Below, piece after piece: positions 28,201 through 41,100 of a DNA stretch of 64,000 bases (the first letter of the stretch is position 1; each line of letters starts with the position of its first letter). Source of the DNA: Phoenix dactylifera (taxonomy: Eukaryota; Streptophyta; Magnoliopsida; Arecales; Arecaceae); contig NC_052393.1 in NCBI RefSeq assembly GCF_009389715.1, forward strand, positions 4,402,001-4,466,000, in the 5' to 3' direction. The notes under the pieces were generated by a model. The model was not told the origin of the DNA. It made no database searches and worked only from the letters and a program-made list of their open reading frames with translations. The position numbers and the translations under genes are program-made.

Positions 28201-29526
28201 AACACTGAAAACTTCTCCCAGCCAAAAGCTAGTGTGCTTCTTTTCTTGAATGTTCATGTGGTTGTTTGCTAAATTGGGCATTACATAGAACTAGCTGTCT
28301 GATTATTAAAGTAGAGGCAAGAAAATAATTTTTGTGCGCCGGTCATCTTATCTTAATAATAATGTGCATTGGTCGGCCACTCATTTTTTCCTCTTTCGTT
28401 CCCCTTAAATTATGAAAAATCACCTACATATTGAAGCAGGTTTTGGCCTTTTGGGCGGTACAGTTTTAAGGTTCATGGTTGTCAGATGCGGTTCTCTAGT
28501 TAATCTCCAAATATATTTTAAATTTCTGGTGTTTGTCATGTGCATGCTTGTTGCATTGCTTTTCTGCTTTAACATGAAGAGCTGCTCCAAGGATGTGCTG
28601 CATTACATTTGGTTGTGCTTTCATTCATAGTTCATGAATTCTTCCGATTGTCAATTTATATTTCTGTAGCAATTACATATCAGTAATACTCGGAGACATT
28701 CTAAATATATCAGGTTGCTTCTGCTGCTGCAACTATTTTGCTGCCAGCATTGATTTCAATCATAATCCAGCCTATTCTAGCACCACCAGCTTATGCGACA
28801 GTTCAGTCTGCTGCCAAGACTGGTGGGAAATTCATTAAAGCTGAGTTACTAAGTAGTGCCTGGACTGGCTTGTTTGCTGGTTGCCTGCACACACTTTCGG
28901 GTCCTGACCATCTTGCTGCCTTAGCTCCCTTATCAATTGGCAGAACGAGAGTGGAGAGTGCCATAGTGGGGGCTTTGTGGGGCTGTGGCCATGATGCTGG
29001 ACAGGTGATATTTGGGTTGCTTTTCCTGCTGCTCAAGGATCGTTTACACATTGAGGTCATCCGCACGTGGGGCACAAGAGTTGTTGGTCTAACTCTTCTT
29101 GTGATCGGTGCTATGGGAATCAGGGAAGCTACAGAGGTGACTCCTTGTGTTGCTCTAGAGAATGGGGAGTGTGATGTGAGCATCGTCGAGCCTCTACAGA
29201 CTGCACCCAGTGGGAAGAAAAAAATTGGATTTGCAACTTTTGCTACTGGTATTGTTCATGGTCTGCAGCCAGATGCCCTCATGATGGTGTTGCCAGCGCT
29301 TGCTCTTCCGTCACGTCTAGCTGGAGCTGCTTTTCTAGGTATGTTTTTGGTGGGGACAGTTCTTGCCATGGGGAGTTATACAGTTTTTATAGGTTCATGT
29401 AGTCAGGCATTGAAAGACAGGGTTCCTAGGATAACAGAGAAACTGACTTGGGCTGCATCTCTTGTAGCAATATTTATGGGAGTAGCCATTCTTGTTAGCC
29501 AAGTTTTTGGTTTTAGCCTGTATTGA
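22298..29526 (+). CDS. NicO/UreH-like nickel/cobalt transporter family protein, plastid-type
   Basis: Two coding exons, 22298-22624 and 28714-29526, join in phase 0 (AAG|GTGTCG donor; ATATCAG acceptor) for 379 aa. Residues 1-109 are rich in Ser, Arg and Pro with few acidic residues (MERLISSFSTRTPLPRSPLL), as in chloroplast transit peptides. A hydrophobic stretch at 110-136 ends in APPAYA. The transporter domain carries HTLSGPDHLAAL at about 168-179, fitting the HPxxGxDH-type metal-binding signature with Thr for Pro. GCGHDAGQ follows at 200-206 and HGLQPDALM at 291-299, and there are several further membrane segments up to VSQVFGFSLY. Arabidopsis relatives are the At2g16800/At4g35080 high-affinity nickel-transport family proteins. 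Metal specificity and membrane cannot be told from sequence. The donor after KK was chosen because it keeps the frame. Confidence 0.86.
22625..28713 (+). other. 6.1-kb intron of the nickel transporter-like gene
   Basis: A single long intron separates the transit-peptide exon from the transporter exon. It is AT-rich, with poly(T)/poly(G) tracts near 24733-24770 and pyrimidine-rich segments near 25400-25560 and 27490-27600. I found no coding exon or clear transposon in it. Short open frames such as those near 26.0, 26.8 and 28.4 kb look like chance. Confidence 0.6.
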
Positions 29527-32351
29527 TCTCACTTTCTTTTTCTTTTCCTCCTATTTTTCTAGATAATTTACACAATGCCCTTTTGGAAGTTAGGGATCTA
29601 CATACCATAGAGTTCAATCCCAAATCCCTTACTAGTTACCACTTGATTGGCCTTTGGTCCTTGAGCTCACAATGACTGCCAGATTCATGTCTTTTCTATT
29701 GGTAAATGCTGCCTATCCTGTCATTAGTTTTGTAGATGGATGCGGATGGAGTTCTCTCTTTTTTCTGGATGAACTGTGAACTTTTATATTGCATTCATAT
29801 TTTGATTTTAGGGCTACATCGTATGCACTTGCATATCATTGTTCCTTTATCATGAGTCATCCTATACTTTTTTGCTTTAAAATTAAGACCAAGACTACCT
29901 GCACCTTGTATCTTTGGACCTGTGCTTTTATAATGAGCTTTCACTTAATATACTTGAATATAGAGTTTGAGCTTGGCTGTTTGACCTTTTATGTTCGAAT
30001 AACACAACTCTTTATCATTGAGGTTGACTTTAGATGGTTATAGATCAGCCTTTTTGGTTGGATTTGATCGTGCAAACTGAAATTAAGTTTTTGATAAAAG
30101 TTTCATGGTCTGATTTAAGCTTAAGTCGTGTTTAATTCATTGTTGGTGGTGAGAAGTGAAGGCTGTAAGTTATTCCAAGTGACTATGGGCTGCCCCTGGT
30201 CAAAGTCACTTGGACATTATTGTGGGAATTTAAAAACATAAATTAGGCATTTAAACGACCACTTCTGCTGAATCAAATCTGGGAAAGTCACTTCAGTGGT
30301 CTAACTTCCTTTCATTTTCAGCTATTCACAGCTAGCAAAACCCACTTAAAAATGAACAAATAATATCTACCAAAAAAAATTACCAAATGATAACACCTCT
30401 TTATCCCCCATGCCACCATCTACTATATCATACGAGGTGGTTTTGACTTTTGAGTGTAAGCTAGCGGGAGTTTCCTTGAAACCTGTCCCATTGACAGCAG
30501 TGGCAAAACTTGTCAAAGCTGAAGGCAAGATGGCATCTTTATTGTTTTCTTGCCTTTAACAATGTCTTGGGCTGTAGTTATAGGCCATTATATTTAAAAT
30601 TCTTATGAAAAATACAAAGAAATAGAAATAAACATGCATAAAAAAAATCATTGGAGCCATGCTTGATTCAATTACCACTCAGGCTTTAACTTCCATAATT
30701 TCTTAATAGCATGATTCAAAGTGTAAAAAGGTTGCATTATAAACCTACATATTCATGGAGGGCTGTATTGGAAATAATTATATCATAGGTGTATACATGT
30801 TATCATAGGGTTGGCAGTGCATCAGTTTAGGTGAAGCTTCATTGTCAAGGCAATATGATCCTGATTTGAACCTAACCTGACCCACTAGTGGCTCGGATTT
30901 AGGGCCTACCCAAACTCGCGGGCAGGTTAACCAAGATGAACCAAGATGACTTGGACCCGATATATTGACCCAACTATCAGTATGATCGACTTCAGAATTG
31001 GGCAATCCAAGTGGCCTCTAGATTGATATGCTGAATGGTGCAAAAATTGATGGAAAGAGAGGAAAGGCAAGAATTAAGGTTTAGGTTCGAAATTTGGGAT
31101 GTAAATTTAGATTGGAGTGAGCTTACTTGTGTTTGAGAGATCTAGGGGTTATGAGTTGTAAATTGAAAACCCTAAGAATTTTAATTACGTTTCCTTTTAC
31201 TTTGTGGCCTGACGGAGCCTTTCTTGATGTCATGCCAGTGAGCAGGTTGGTTAATGGATGTCCAAATAGCTAGTGTAAATGGAGTAATAGAGGAGGATGG
31301 GGAGAGGAGAGGAGGCAGATGGGAGGAGAGGAGGAGACAAGAAGGGGAGAGGATGAGAAAAGAATGATTTTTTTTAAGGATTCATTTCAGGCACTCTCCC
31401 TTTATTTTTTACTCTGGCTCCATCCAAGCTCATGGATCTATATCTAATGTATGGGTCTGGTACCATGAGTTGGCAGGTCATACCATACCTGAGCTGAACC
31501 ATTGACAGATCAAGGAAGTATGACCCATGCTCAACATGTGAACCCAGTAGGTTGGGTTTGGTGGGTAGGGTCCAGGAGGGGTCAGCTCAGAACTAGATTA
31601 GGGTCAAGACTCCACCTTCATATAACAAATGGTATATGGGGAACTTAAGCTTATTTTTATTACCATTTGCATTAAAAGAGCTTTGAGCTATCAAGAAAGA
31701 TGCATTTGAGGACCTTCTGAATTTCAAAGAATAAATTCTGTACTAGAAAATATTATGGATTTTTTTTTAATGTATTCACTACATGACCAATTCCAGAAGT
31801 CTAATGGAAGCTCGTAAGTTCTCTAACTTACAAGTTGCAGTTGCTTATACAGATCCAACATGATGTGTTGTTATGATGCAGCAGACCTAGGTTTGGTCCC
31901 ACCCATACTCTCATATTCTGCTGGGCTTCCCCCAAGCCTAGTTATCAAAAAAGTAAAACTTTCTTGTCTGCTCATCCTTTGAAAAATGATGATCCTTTTT
32001 TCCATTTAGTTCAAATTTACCATTAGAAACACCTCAGATTTCTTGGTAATTAATGGTCCGATCTATTTCCATTATGATTATTTCCTATTTTTCTGTATAA
32101 GACTCCAAGCCCATGCCTTTCTCTTTACCTTGGAAAATTGTTTCCCTTCTGATAGACAGATAGAAATAATAACTTTACACTTGTTTCAATGTCAAAACAA
32201 ACGTCTCTTGACAATCAGCTCCTTCCATTGTTCTCAGTTTAATTCAAGAGCCGTTTACCCCTCCATGAAGAGACCCATGTACGGTACAAGTTTCTTATCT
32301 GTTCTTATCACTTACTATCCTTGCTTTTGCCTTGAGATGCACTACTGGAAA
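29527..32351. other. Spacer between transporter gene and LINE copy 2
   Basis: It begins with the transporter 3' UTR. Two patches rich in GACCC/GGGTT words (about 30850-30980 and 31440-31600) lie in roughly opposite orientation and may mark a degraded non-autonomous transposon. This is weak evidence. No gene is supported. Confidence 0.45.
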
Positions 32352-34947
32352 GCAAAAAGAGGAGAGTATAAAATTAGGTTTTTTTTTTGGTAAAAACGGC
32401 TACTCATATCATATAATACGAACGTGAGTACAGTCCTCCAAATCACGGGAGAGTAAAAAGTACAACTGTGAAGGGACGTCTACATCAGACGTCCACAAAA
32501 AATCACCTGAGTGCCGAGCGACAAAGGAGGCGACCCAATCTGCTGCCCGGTTCGCCTCCCTAAACACGTGTGCTGCCTGAAAGTCAGCCATCATCTGAGC
32601 CATCCTACGGGACTCTCGGATGAGGGGATGGCCATCCCCAAACCGATCCACACCCCGAATCAAATCAATCACCACCGATGAATCACCCTCGAGGTACACC
32701 CGCTCGGCCCCGGCTATCTGCCTCGCATAGGATATACCCTCCCAGGTTGCCTGTAGCTCTGCACCAACCACTGTAAATCCAGGCGTACGCCGTCCTCCTG
32801 CTGCTATCATCCTGCCACGATGGTCCCTGATCACGAATCCGACCCCTCCACACAAACCATCTACCGACCTACTACCATCAAAGTTCACCTTGAGATAGCC
32901 AGGGGTGGGGGTGCCCAAGAAACAATGGCAAACCGTGGCGCTGAAGCAGCGTGATGAGCACCCCAGATGTCCCTGACCAGCCCAGAAGTGACTACCGAAG
33001 TCGCCCCGATAACCTCCCTCGCAAGCAACATCGCCCGGTCTACCACCATCCTTGGAGGCGCCCTCCTCCCCTCAAATATACCAGTATTCCTGTCCAACCA
33101 TATATGGTAGGACAGGTACGCTACAAAAATCCCTGCCTCAAGAGATCTGGGATGCCGCATGGAATCTCTCAGCAGATGGATCAGATCCTGCACCAACACC
33201 ACCGAGGCCGGTAGCAGTATCGGTGAACTCCTCCATATGTCTCGGGCCCTAGGGCACTGCAACAAAACATGCTCCATAGTCTCCTCGATATCTGCACAAT
33301 CCTCACAAAACTGAGGGATCCTCATACCACGCCGCGCTAACACACTCCTAGTCGGAAGGCAGCCCCGCGCCCCTTCCATATGAAGAGTGCCACACGCGGG
33401 TGAACCCGCATCCTTCATATCCACCGCCCCTCAAACTGTCGGGCTGGCTCCCTCCTGAACACTGCATGAAGATCCCTAGCTCGCACCCGTGATCGTCCCG
33501 TCGGTATCCATACCAACCTATCCGCCTCCACCCCTAGGGGTCGCTCGGGCTAGAACCAACTCTGCCAACTGCTCTCCAAAAACCTCCCGAACCAACTCCT
33601 CTCTCCATCGCCCTCCCTCAGCATCCAGTAAGTCACTGACTCTCCACCCTGCTAATCTCGCCGAGTCCACCATGGTCGGCATACTGCAAAGCGGTACCTC
33701 AGTCACCCACCTGTCCTCCATCACATCGATAGACTGACCGTCGCCAATAGCCCATCCGATCTCCGGAAGCACCACCGTAGCTCTGGCACACATCTCCCTC
33801 CACACCGGGGAATGACGGCGACCCACACGCACGCCCGGTACCAAGGCGCCATACTTAGCCCTCAACAGCGAGGACCATAGACACTCGGGCTCAAGCACAA
33901 ATCTAGCCGCATGTCTGGCTAGTAGAACCTCACGCCTCACTGCCAAGGCTTGAACCCCCAAACCACCACAACTAGTAGGCTGGCACACCACCTCCCATGC
34001 CATCAAGTGAACACCACCTCGACCATTGCTCCTCCCCCATATGAAGTCCCTGAACAACCGCTCCAGGGATCGCAGGAATCTCACCGGAACAATGGCATTG
34101 GTAAGCAGATAGATAGGGACTGATGAAAGAACCGAACGCACCACGGTGATCCTCCCTACCATAGACAGAGTATGCATCCGCCACCCCTCTAATCTGCGTC
34201 TGATACCAAGCTCACAAGGCAGACAATCCCCGCTCCGCAGCCGCCGGTCGGACAATGGGATACCCAAATACGTCATCGTGCCTACCTGCTCACCGACCCC
34301 CAAAATCTCCACTACCAAATGCTTCATAGCCAGTCTAGTCTTTGGGCTGAAGATGATGGCTGACTTGGTCAAATTGACCCTCTGACCTGATGCTGCACAG
34401 TAGGCCTGAAGAATCTGACCTATAACCCGGGCTGTCTGACGCGTCGACCTGGCAAGAAGCAAACAATCATCGGCGAAGAGTAAGTGAGATATCGCAGGGG
34501 CCCCAATCGCCGGTCTATAAGCCTCCAGCTCCTGAGTGTCCACAGCCTGGCGTAGGGATCTAGACAGGGCATCTGCACAAATAATAAACAATAGCGGGGA
34601 TAGGGGGCATCCCTGGCGCAACCCTCCAGATGACACAAAGAACCGGGACGGCGTGCCATTCACCAGAATGGCAAAGGAAGGGGTCCGAATGCAGCCCATA
34701 ACCCATCTAATCCACCTCTCATGAAAACCAAACCCCTGCAAGGACTGCTGCAGGAAATCCCATCTCATCCTGTCATATGCCCGCTCCATATCAAGCTTAA
34801 TCCCCATCAAACTTCCCCTCATCGGGGCCCTACCGAGATCAAACATAAACTCCTGGGCAATAAGCACATTATCAGATATGTTCCGCCCCTCCAGGAAAGC
34901 CCCCTGCTCTGGAAGAGCAGAAAGCAGAAAGAAGAGAGTATGAAATT
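32352..34947 (-). mobile_element. 5'-truncated LINE (same family), copy 2, minus strand
   Basis: Homology begins at LPEQGAFLEGRNISDN in the fingers of the reverse transcriptase. It covers the palm with GIKLDMERAYDRMRWDFLQ, SSGGLRQGCPLSPLLF and the catalytic HLLFADDCLLLAR, then the zf-RVT-like block and an RNase H domain. The 3' end meets a T10 tract (32379-32388) after the shared TGAGTAGCCGTTTTTACC. Flanking sequences at 32352-32375 and 34924-34947 match at 21 of 24 positions, all three differences being A/G, and are taken as an aged target-site duplication. The frame is broken by the shared stop near 33518, by small indels near 33385-33424 and by a one-base loss in a C-run near 32905. The copy is dead. 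Its RT palm is longer than in copy 1, whose truncation lies further downstream. Confidence 0.9.
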
Positions 34948-35711
34948 CTGTTTCTGTTCTGCTGCCTCTACAATTTGATGAAATCACAAAGCTTAGACTG
35001 CTGGAGTTGGTGTGAATTCGGAGTGCCGGACTTCCTGTAGGATTTCGTTCTTTCCTAGCCTTCATCATTATATATTCTATCACTAATTTTAAATCTTTGT
35101 TTCTCCACTAAATCTGATAGTGTGAAGTCATTATCTTCTTTAGTAGTTGGATTGAACTAGTTATATCATTAGGTGCATCTTTGAAAAAAAAATAAGTTTT
35201 AGTATAATTACCGAATCGCTGAAATAATAAGATTAGTATACCCACAAAACCAGTAAATCACATTTTCCACCTCAGTTATAAATGTTATTCTCTTTTACCC
35301 TGGATAATGTTCACCCAAAAATCTGAGATCAAGCAGCCACTTGATTTTATGTTTTTTGAGGCTAATTCATTTTCTTTTTTCTCCTCAAAATGCTCATGCG
35401 AACCTTCATATACAAGGCATTCTAGATGTGCCTGCAAGCTTTAGAGAATTTTTATGATATACACGATATGCATGTTTATATGTCGTCGTATGTAAGTATG
35501 ATACCCTTACCTATACTCAGTTGCATGAATATAAACTGATGATGCTAGCATCTAGTGCTTTATGCACTGGTTACATTTTAAAAACAAGATGATTTGGATC
35601 AACATAGATAAATAATCTGATGACAGAACTCATATTATTATTAAGAACGAGCGAAGAATGAGTAGGACACAGAAATGGTGCTTTAATTTGCTCTTCTAGT
35701 TTAGCAATGAG
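34948..35711. other. Spacer between LINE copy 2 and GDSL pseudogene
   Basis: AT-rich sequence with no supported gene. The open frame of LINE copy 2 runs into the first part of it by chance after the truncation point. Confidence 0.5.
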
Positions 35712-36225
35712 CTATAAATGTTGCATAATTTGTCTCATCAAAATGTTATAAGCCCTCTCTGTGGGATGATATGGGTCCTGAAATAAATGCTTCGAAACAT
35801 CTTCGCATGGGGGAGAAGTATGGCTATTGCAAGCTATTGTAACCTCGAAGATTCCTGTGCCACAGCACCCCCCTTCTTGACCTACTCAAATCCTATCAAG
35901 GGAACATATCAAGGTCAGAAATGGAAAGGGAACATGTACATTCGCATCAAAGATGATTTTGATAAGTTCTATGTCGCAGCTCCGATGATGCTTGAAGTTC
36001 TATTTAGCATATTACCATAAGCAAAAGGGTGCAAAATCATATCAAGCAGAGGCGTATACATATCGATGCAGACTATCCTTGATCCTGGTAGTGTAGGATT
36101 TAGCTTTTGTATCTCCATTTGTAGCTCACAGTAGAGTGTCCTTGCAGCTTGGTTGTATGGGGCCATGCATTCTCTTTCGATCCCTCCTGCTCCCAGCACT
36201 AGAATAGCTTGTTTGGCTTATCAAT
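35712..36225 (-). pseudogene. GDSL esterase/lipase 3' fragment (exons 4-5 only)
   Basis: The exon-4 remnant (about 35980-36225) reads GAGGIERECMAPYNQAARTL and IVCIDMYTPLLDMILHPFAYGN, lacking the usual start with [11 protein letters not shown]. The exon-5 remnant (35712-35892) keeps the acceptor and begins GFE, then has an in-frame TAG. A frameshift in a G-run follows, before GCCGTGIFEVTIACN and the catalytic-His block [13 protein letters not shown]. It ends at TAG and is 13 bases shorter than the intact copies. No exon 1-3 sequence is visible upstream. It is therefore a dead, 5'-truncated member of the array that includes 38175-42819 and 51893-56753. Confidence 0.9.
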
Positions 36226-36239
36226 TGTAATGCTTTTTA

Positions 36240-38174
36240 TGTCATTTCCTTGGAGAATGACAAAAAGGCATGAGATTTTTAGTTTTTTTTTTTTTTTTTG
36301 GTATTACTTTTCTTAAAAGATACAGTTGATGAAACTTGTTTAGCCTTCGTGGACACTAGGAAGTAACAGCTGTTTCATCTCGGATGAGCACTCTAAAGAC
36401 CAGTCTTGTGTATCTTGTGCATGTTTTTTCTCCTTGCCCACGCACCCCACTCTTCTTTCTCTTGGAGGGAATGGACCTTGTCCATGTTGCAAAGGTACAA
36501 GACGAGCTAGTAACATAAGCTGAGGTTTGACTTATTCATGTAACTGTTAGGCTTCTTAGGCCTTCCTGAGTTGACGACCCTAAGTCATCCGACACTGTCT
36601 TATTAAGGGTGACAATCGGGTTGAGTTGGGTTGGGTCGGACAAGATATGGATCGGATCTGATAAATCAATAATATATCAACCAAACTCGATATTTTTATT
36701 AAGCAGGTCAAAAATTCAAATTTGAACCCGATCATGATATTAAATACATGATATTAAATAGATAATTTGATCTGATCTACAATGGGTTGAATAGGTCAAG
36801 CGTTGCCACCCCGACGGCCTTACTAGCTCTATTATGTGATCGGCTCACCATATCGTGCTTTTGTTGGGTACTAGATATATTTACTACCTTCAGTGCAATT
36901 TATCTGGGCACATCCTTTTCATGAATCCCACTTTTTTTCTTTTCCTCTTTTTTCAAACTAGTTGCTGTGTTAGATCCAAATCTAGCACAATATAAAGCAT
37001 AAACTTGTTAGCAAAGCCCTATTATAGCCTTACTAGTGCTAACTAGAGCACTACACGCATCTTATATTCACTCTAATCAAGGCATCGGGTGTGCTGCTAA
37101 CCCTAAGCCGAGCAGTTCATGAACAGCTTGCAGGTTGCAGCCCCAAGCAGAATTCTTCAGTTGGGCAAATTCCTCTCTTTAGTTCGCGTCAAAAGATACA
37201 GGTTCAGTCATACCAAGCTTGGCCTCTATACCAAGGAAGGTAAGCTGCTACTTCTCGATGAGGAAGAAGCCATCCCTATTCCCCAGTCATTTGTCGCTTG
37301 GATGAATGGGTTGCCCAGCAATATAAAGATGATCCTTGGTACAAATGTGGCTTTATCATGAAGAAATTATATCTTACACCATGCGTATTGTGCCAATCAC
37401 TTTGTCTTGTTCTTGTGGGTTATAAGATGTTACGATACATGATGGATGGATGAGGTCTATAGGAAAATGAGATGAGGTGATTGGCATGGTGTAGAGTATA
37501 ATTTTTCAAATTGGTGCCACCGGTTTTGCTATAATTGTGTCCCTCAAGGCAACAGTTTAGAAGGTCCTCCTCTTGGAAGTAGTCTTGGATTTAATTGGTA
37601 CCAAGGGGCTCATGTATGCAGGAAAATTATATGTCTACAATAAATAATTAACTTCTTCACTTAATTGAATGCCATTGCAACCCTCTTTTGTTGACAAATC
37701 ATACCAAACTGATACTTGAGCCCACTTTTGGACTACATGTTAAGGCTGATGAGGCCTAGGTCCAAACTTGGTGGTTGCACATTTCTAGTCCAGGGCAGGA
37801 ATGGTCCAGCTTCGTAAACCCAAGGAGCTTAGCTTTTCTGCACTCAGATGACTATATTTCCTGCCTACTGGAAACAATCAGGCAATTCACAAATATATGA
37901 CCTACGATCCTTGAGATGTCACAAAGAATCCCAACACTAAAAAAGAGATTTGTTGATGTACTAGAAGACTGATGGTAACTTCCAAGAAAATGGGGTTTAT
38001 AATTAGGGGAGTAGCACTAAATCAAATAGAGTTTTACATAACTAAGATTGCTTGAACACTCTGCCACGCAACATCGAAATAAATTACTCGAAGAATACAC
38101 TCTAGGTACTTAATAAAGCTTGTAGATAAAGTGAATAACATTGGCGAGACCCTGAAGACAAGAAAATTATATCC
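36240..38174. other. Spacer between GDSL pseudogene and first intact GDSL gene
   Basis: A patch near 36610-36830 is rich in GGGTTG/GACCCG words and looks like a dispersed repeat. A plus-strand open frame at 37119-37361 (80 codons, MNSLQVAAPSRILQLGKFLS) has fairly protein-like composition but matches no family I know and no GDSL exon. It may be a chance frame or an old gene fragment. Confidence 0.4.
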
Positions 38175-41100
38175 TCACATCAGGAGTTGTATGTTGTCTT
38201 TGAAAATTTTGTCAATCATGATCTTGTAGGCTCTCTCAGTTGGGTGGTAACTGTCCCAGAAAACGTACGCCGTAACATTTGGACAGACGGAAGCCGTCAC
38301 CCTATTACACAGGACTGTAACCTCTATTTCTCCGGTACCGCAACATCCCCTATCTGATATCTCAAATCCTGCAATTAGATGAGTACATAATAAGTACATA
38401 AAATCTCGATCGGATTGAAGACTGATGATGATGATGATGATGATGTTAACGATTATAATGCTAGAGCTAATGATACTTTTGTTTTTGCAACTAATGCAAG
38501 CTGATTATAATGTCAGTGCTTAGCCTAATGATGGTGATGATATTGGTTATATTGCTAATGGTGGAACATATTTTAGGTGCTTAAATGCCCATATTATTTG
38601 ATCTTTCCCCTTAGAGAAGTTGCACTCTTTAATTATCATATACATGTCATTGTTTTCAAATTAACTTGAGAAGAAGGTAAAAAAAAATGCGAGGGACATG
38701 GGGTGTCAACAGGTTAGGCTAGCCCTATCTTTCTACAGATTAGGCCTCGGCTCGGGGCAAGAACACGCGGTTTTAGGTTTTGCCTATCTTATGTTTCCAT
38801 TATCTGTTGCTTTGTTTTGTTTTGCATAATATTGTAATCATTATCTTTATTTACAGTCAAAATTAGCTTGCCTTTTTTTTGTTTTACTAAAGCAAATAGT
38901 TGTATTTATGCTTTATTGCAAGCAAAACCGTAGGAAAAGATGAAACTTTTCGATAGAAATTTTCAAATTTGTGAATTTATAATCAAATAAGCAAACAGAA
39001 AATTAGGTTTTTTTTTAAAAAAAGGCTGGCTAAATGTGGCCAAGTGCGGCCTAGGCCTATGTTTCGATGCCTGTTTTTTGTCATTGATTTTGTTTGGGAT
39101 TGAGTTTAAGATACATGAACTGTAGTAAAGGTTGAATTACCGAATTTTGAGGGATGGAAAATAAGATCGATTAACATGGAGTAGATGTCGATGTAGACAA
39201 TTTGTACGCCCTTATGTTCTCTACTAAGTCTGTCGGCCTCCTTCTGTATCTTAGAATTGAACAACTGTGCTGCTTGGTTACGCATTGGTTCGCAATTTCT
39301 CTCGATTCCTCCTCCAAGAGTTCTTTGTGATGGTACGCATCCTATGGGGGGAAGACCCACAAATGCAATCTTCCGGGCTCCCATTTGGAGTAATTCCTGA
39401 AAAGGTGAGAAAACTTTAAGCATATTTTCTATTCAATGATTCACAAAATTGATTGATATTATAGCAGACAATACCATGTCTCATGCTTTTGTGTAATTAA
39501 CAAAGATTGGTAGGAAGAAAATATTTTGTGCTTTAAAAGAAGCTAAAATATACCCTTTGGTGTAGAGAGCAAATTATAAGTTGAAATCAATCTAGAGCTC
39601 TGCCATCTTGTAAGACTCTAATCTTATAAGACAAGCGAAGCCCAATTTTTCATGATAGTTGGCTGCCAAAAATATAGCACGTAAAAATACTCAGACAAAT
39701 AAGAATGCACAAAGTTGATCTCAGATGATTTAGAAAATGGTCATAATTATGATTGGCTGCCAAAATCTATCACAATATTGCCATTTCCTACCATCCATCA
39801 ATATGAAATAAGATCTTAAGGTCTAAAAGTAGCTGGAGAGTACCTATTATTGAGCCAGTTTTATGGTTTTGTCTCCTGTGGCCTCGAATTTATTTGCCTC
39901 CTTTTAATAAACGTTTCAAGTCGATTAAAGTGGCTACGACTGCATTAATATCCTATGTCAGCTGTGGGCACGACCCATTTTCAATGCCCGTAACAGACTT
40001 TGTTGGGTTTCTATTAGGTCATCGATGGCTGAGATTTTTGATTATTTCCGAGCTTTTAAAAATTTCTTTCGACCTGGTTCAGCTCGGATAAGCCATATCC
40101 TCACGTTGACTTAGAACTAAACATACATCTGCATGGATCCTCATATATTTTCTTTATTTAAGTCTTGATATTATTATCAGGCTAAAAATTAAAATCTAAT
40201 TAAATCTAATTACAGATACTACGATAAATCTATGATTAGTCTGACTGGGTTTGTGCTGCAATGTTTCTTAGTTCATATGAGCTATAGGTCTGATCTGCTC
40301 CGATAACAATTGTCATAGTCCAAAATCTCATTTAAAAAAGTTAGTCAGATTTTATTGTTAAAGTTTTTTTGATCCTATATATGACCCAAGATCCATCCAT
40401 TGTGTAGTTAATGTAGAACTAAACACGCACCCGTATGAATCCTTCATAAGTTTTTATTATTATTATTAAATAAATATAGTTCGCTAATGTGTTAATACTA
40501 ACAAGGATATTCTTGGCTCCCATACATCTATCCTAAATGCATAAAATAATTTACGTGTCTTCTTTCACCTCAACAAGTAAACCGATAAATGTCAATTGTA
40601 AACATAAAATGGGTCAATATGAAATAGCAAGAAAGTAATGCTCCACGTAAAGAGCTAAATAGCCACCCATGCCTCTCCGTTTCCATAATTTTGATGAAAA
40701 TGGAGGCTAAGAAGGCAGAGCCTCCATTAGTCATCAGATTTTATTAACAAAAGAATTAATGATTAAATAGGGAGTTCAAAATGAGGTGAAAGAGTGTACT
40801 ACATAGAGGAAAAAATAAGAAAATTTTTCATAACTAAATTATAAATAGCAGGATCACAAAGTTGTAAAAAAAAGGGAGAGAAGAACATTCTAAATATTTT
40901 CCAAAGAAGACAAGGCTCAATTTAAAAGCAAGTCTTTGAATTGAATTCACCTCGAGGAAACTAGAAGCCCCACGTATCATCAAGTTCACATAGGAAGGAA
41001 TGTCGTATTGTAGCCTCCTAAATGGAGTTGTGAAGTAAGTATTGGCAATATCATCGGTTCCACTGCACACAACATATAGACTCTTGGCCACAATGCTTGT

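Noticed and set aside
37119-37361. 80-codon plus-strand frame considered as a gene
   Set aside because: Reasonable composition, but no recognised domain, no splice partners and no promoter; left as a note in the spacer entry.
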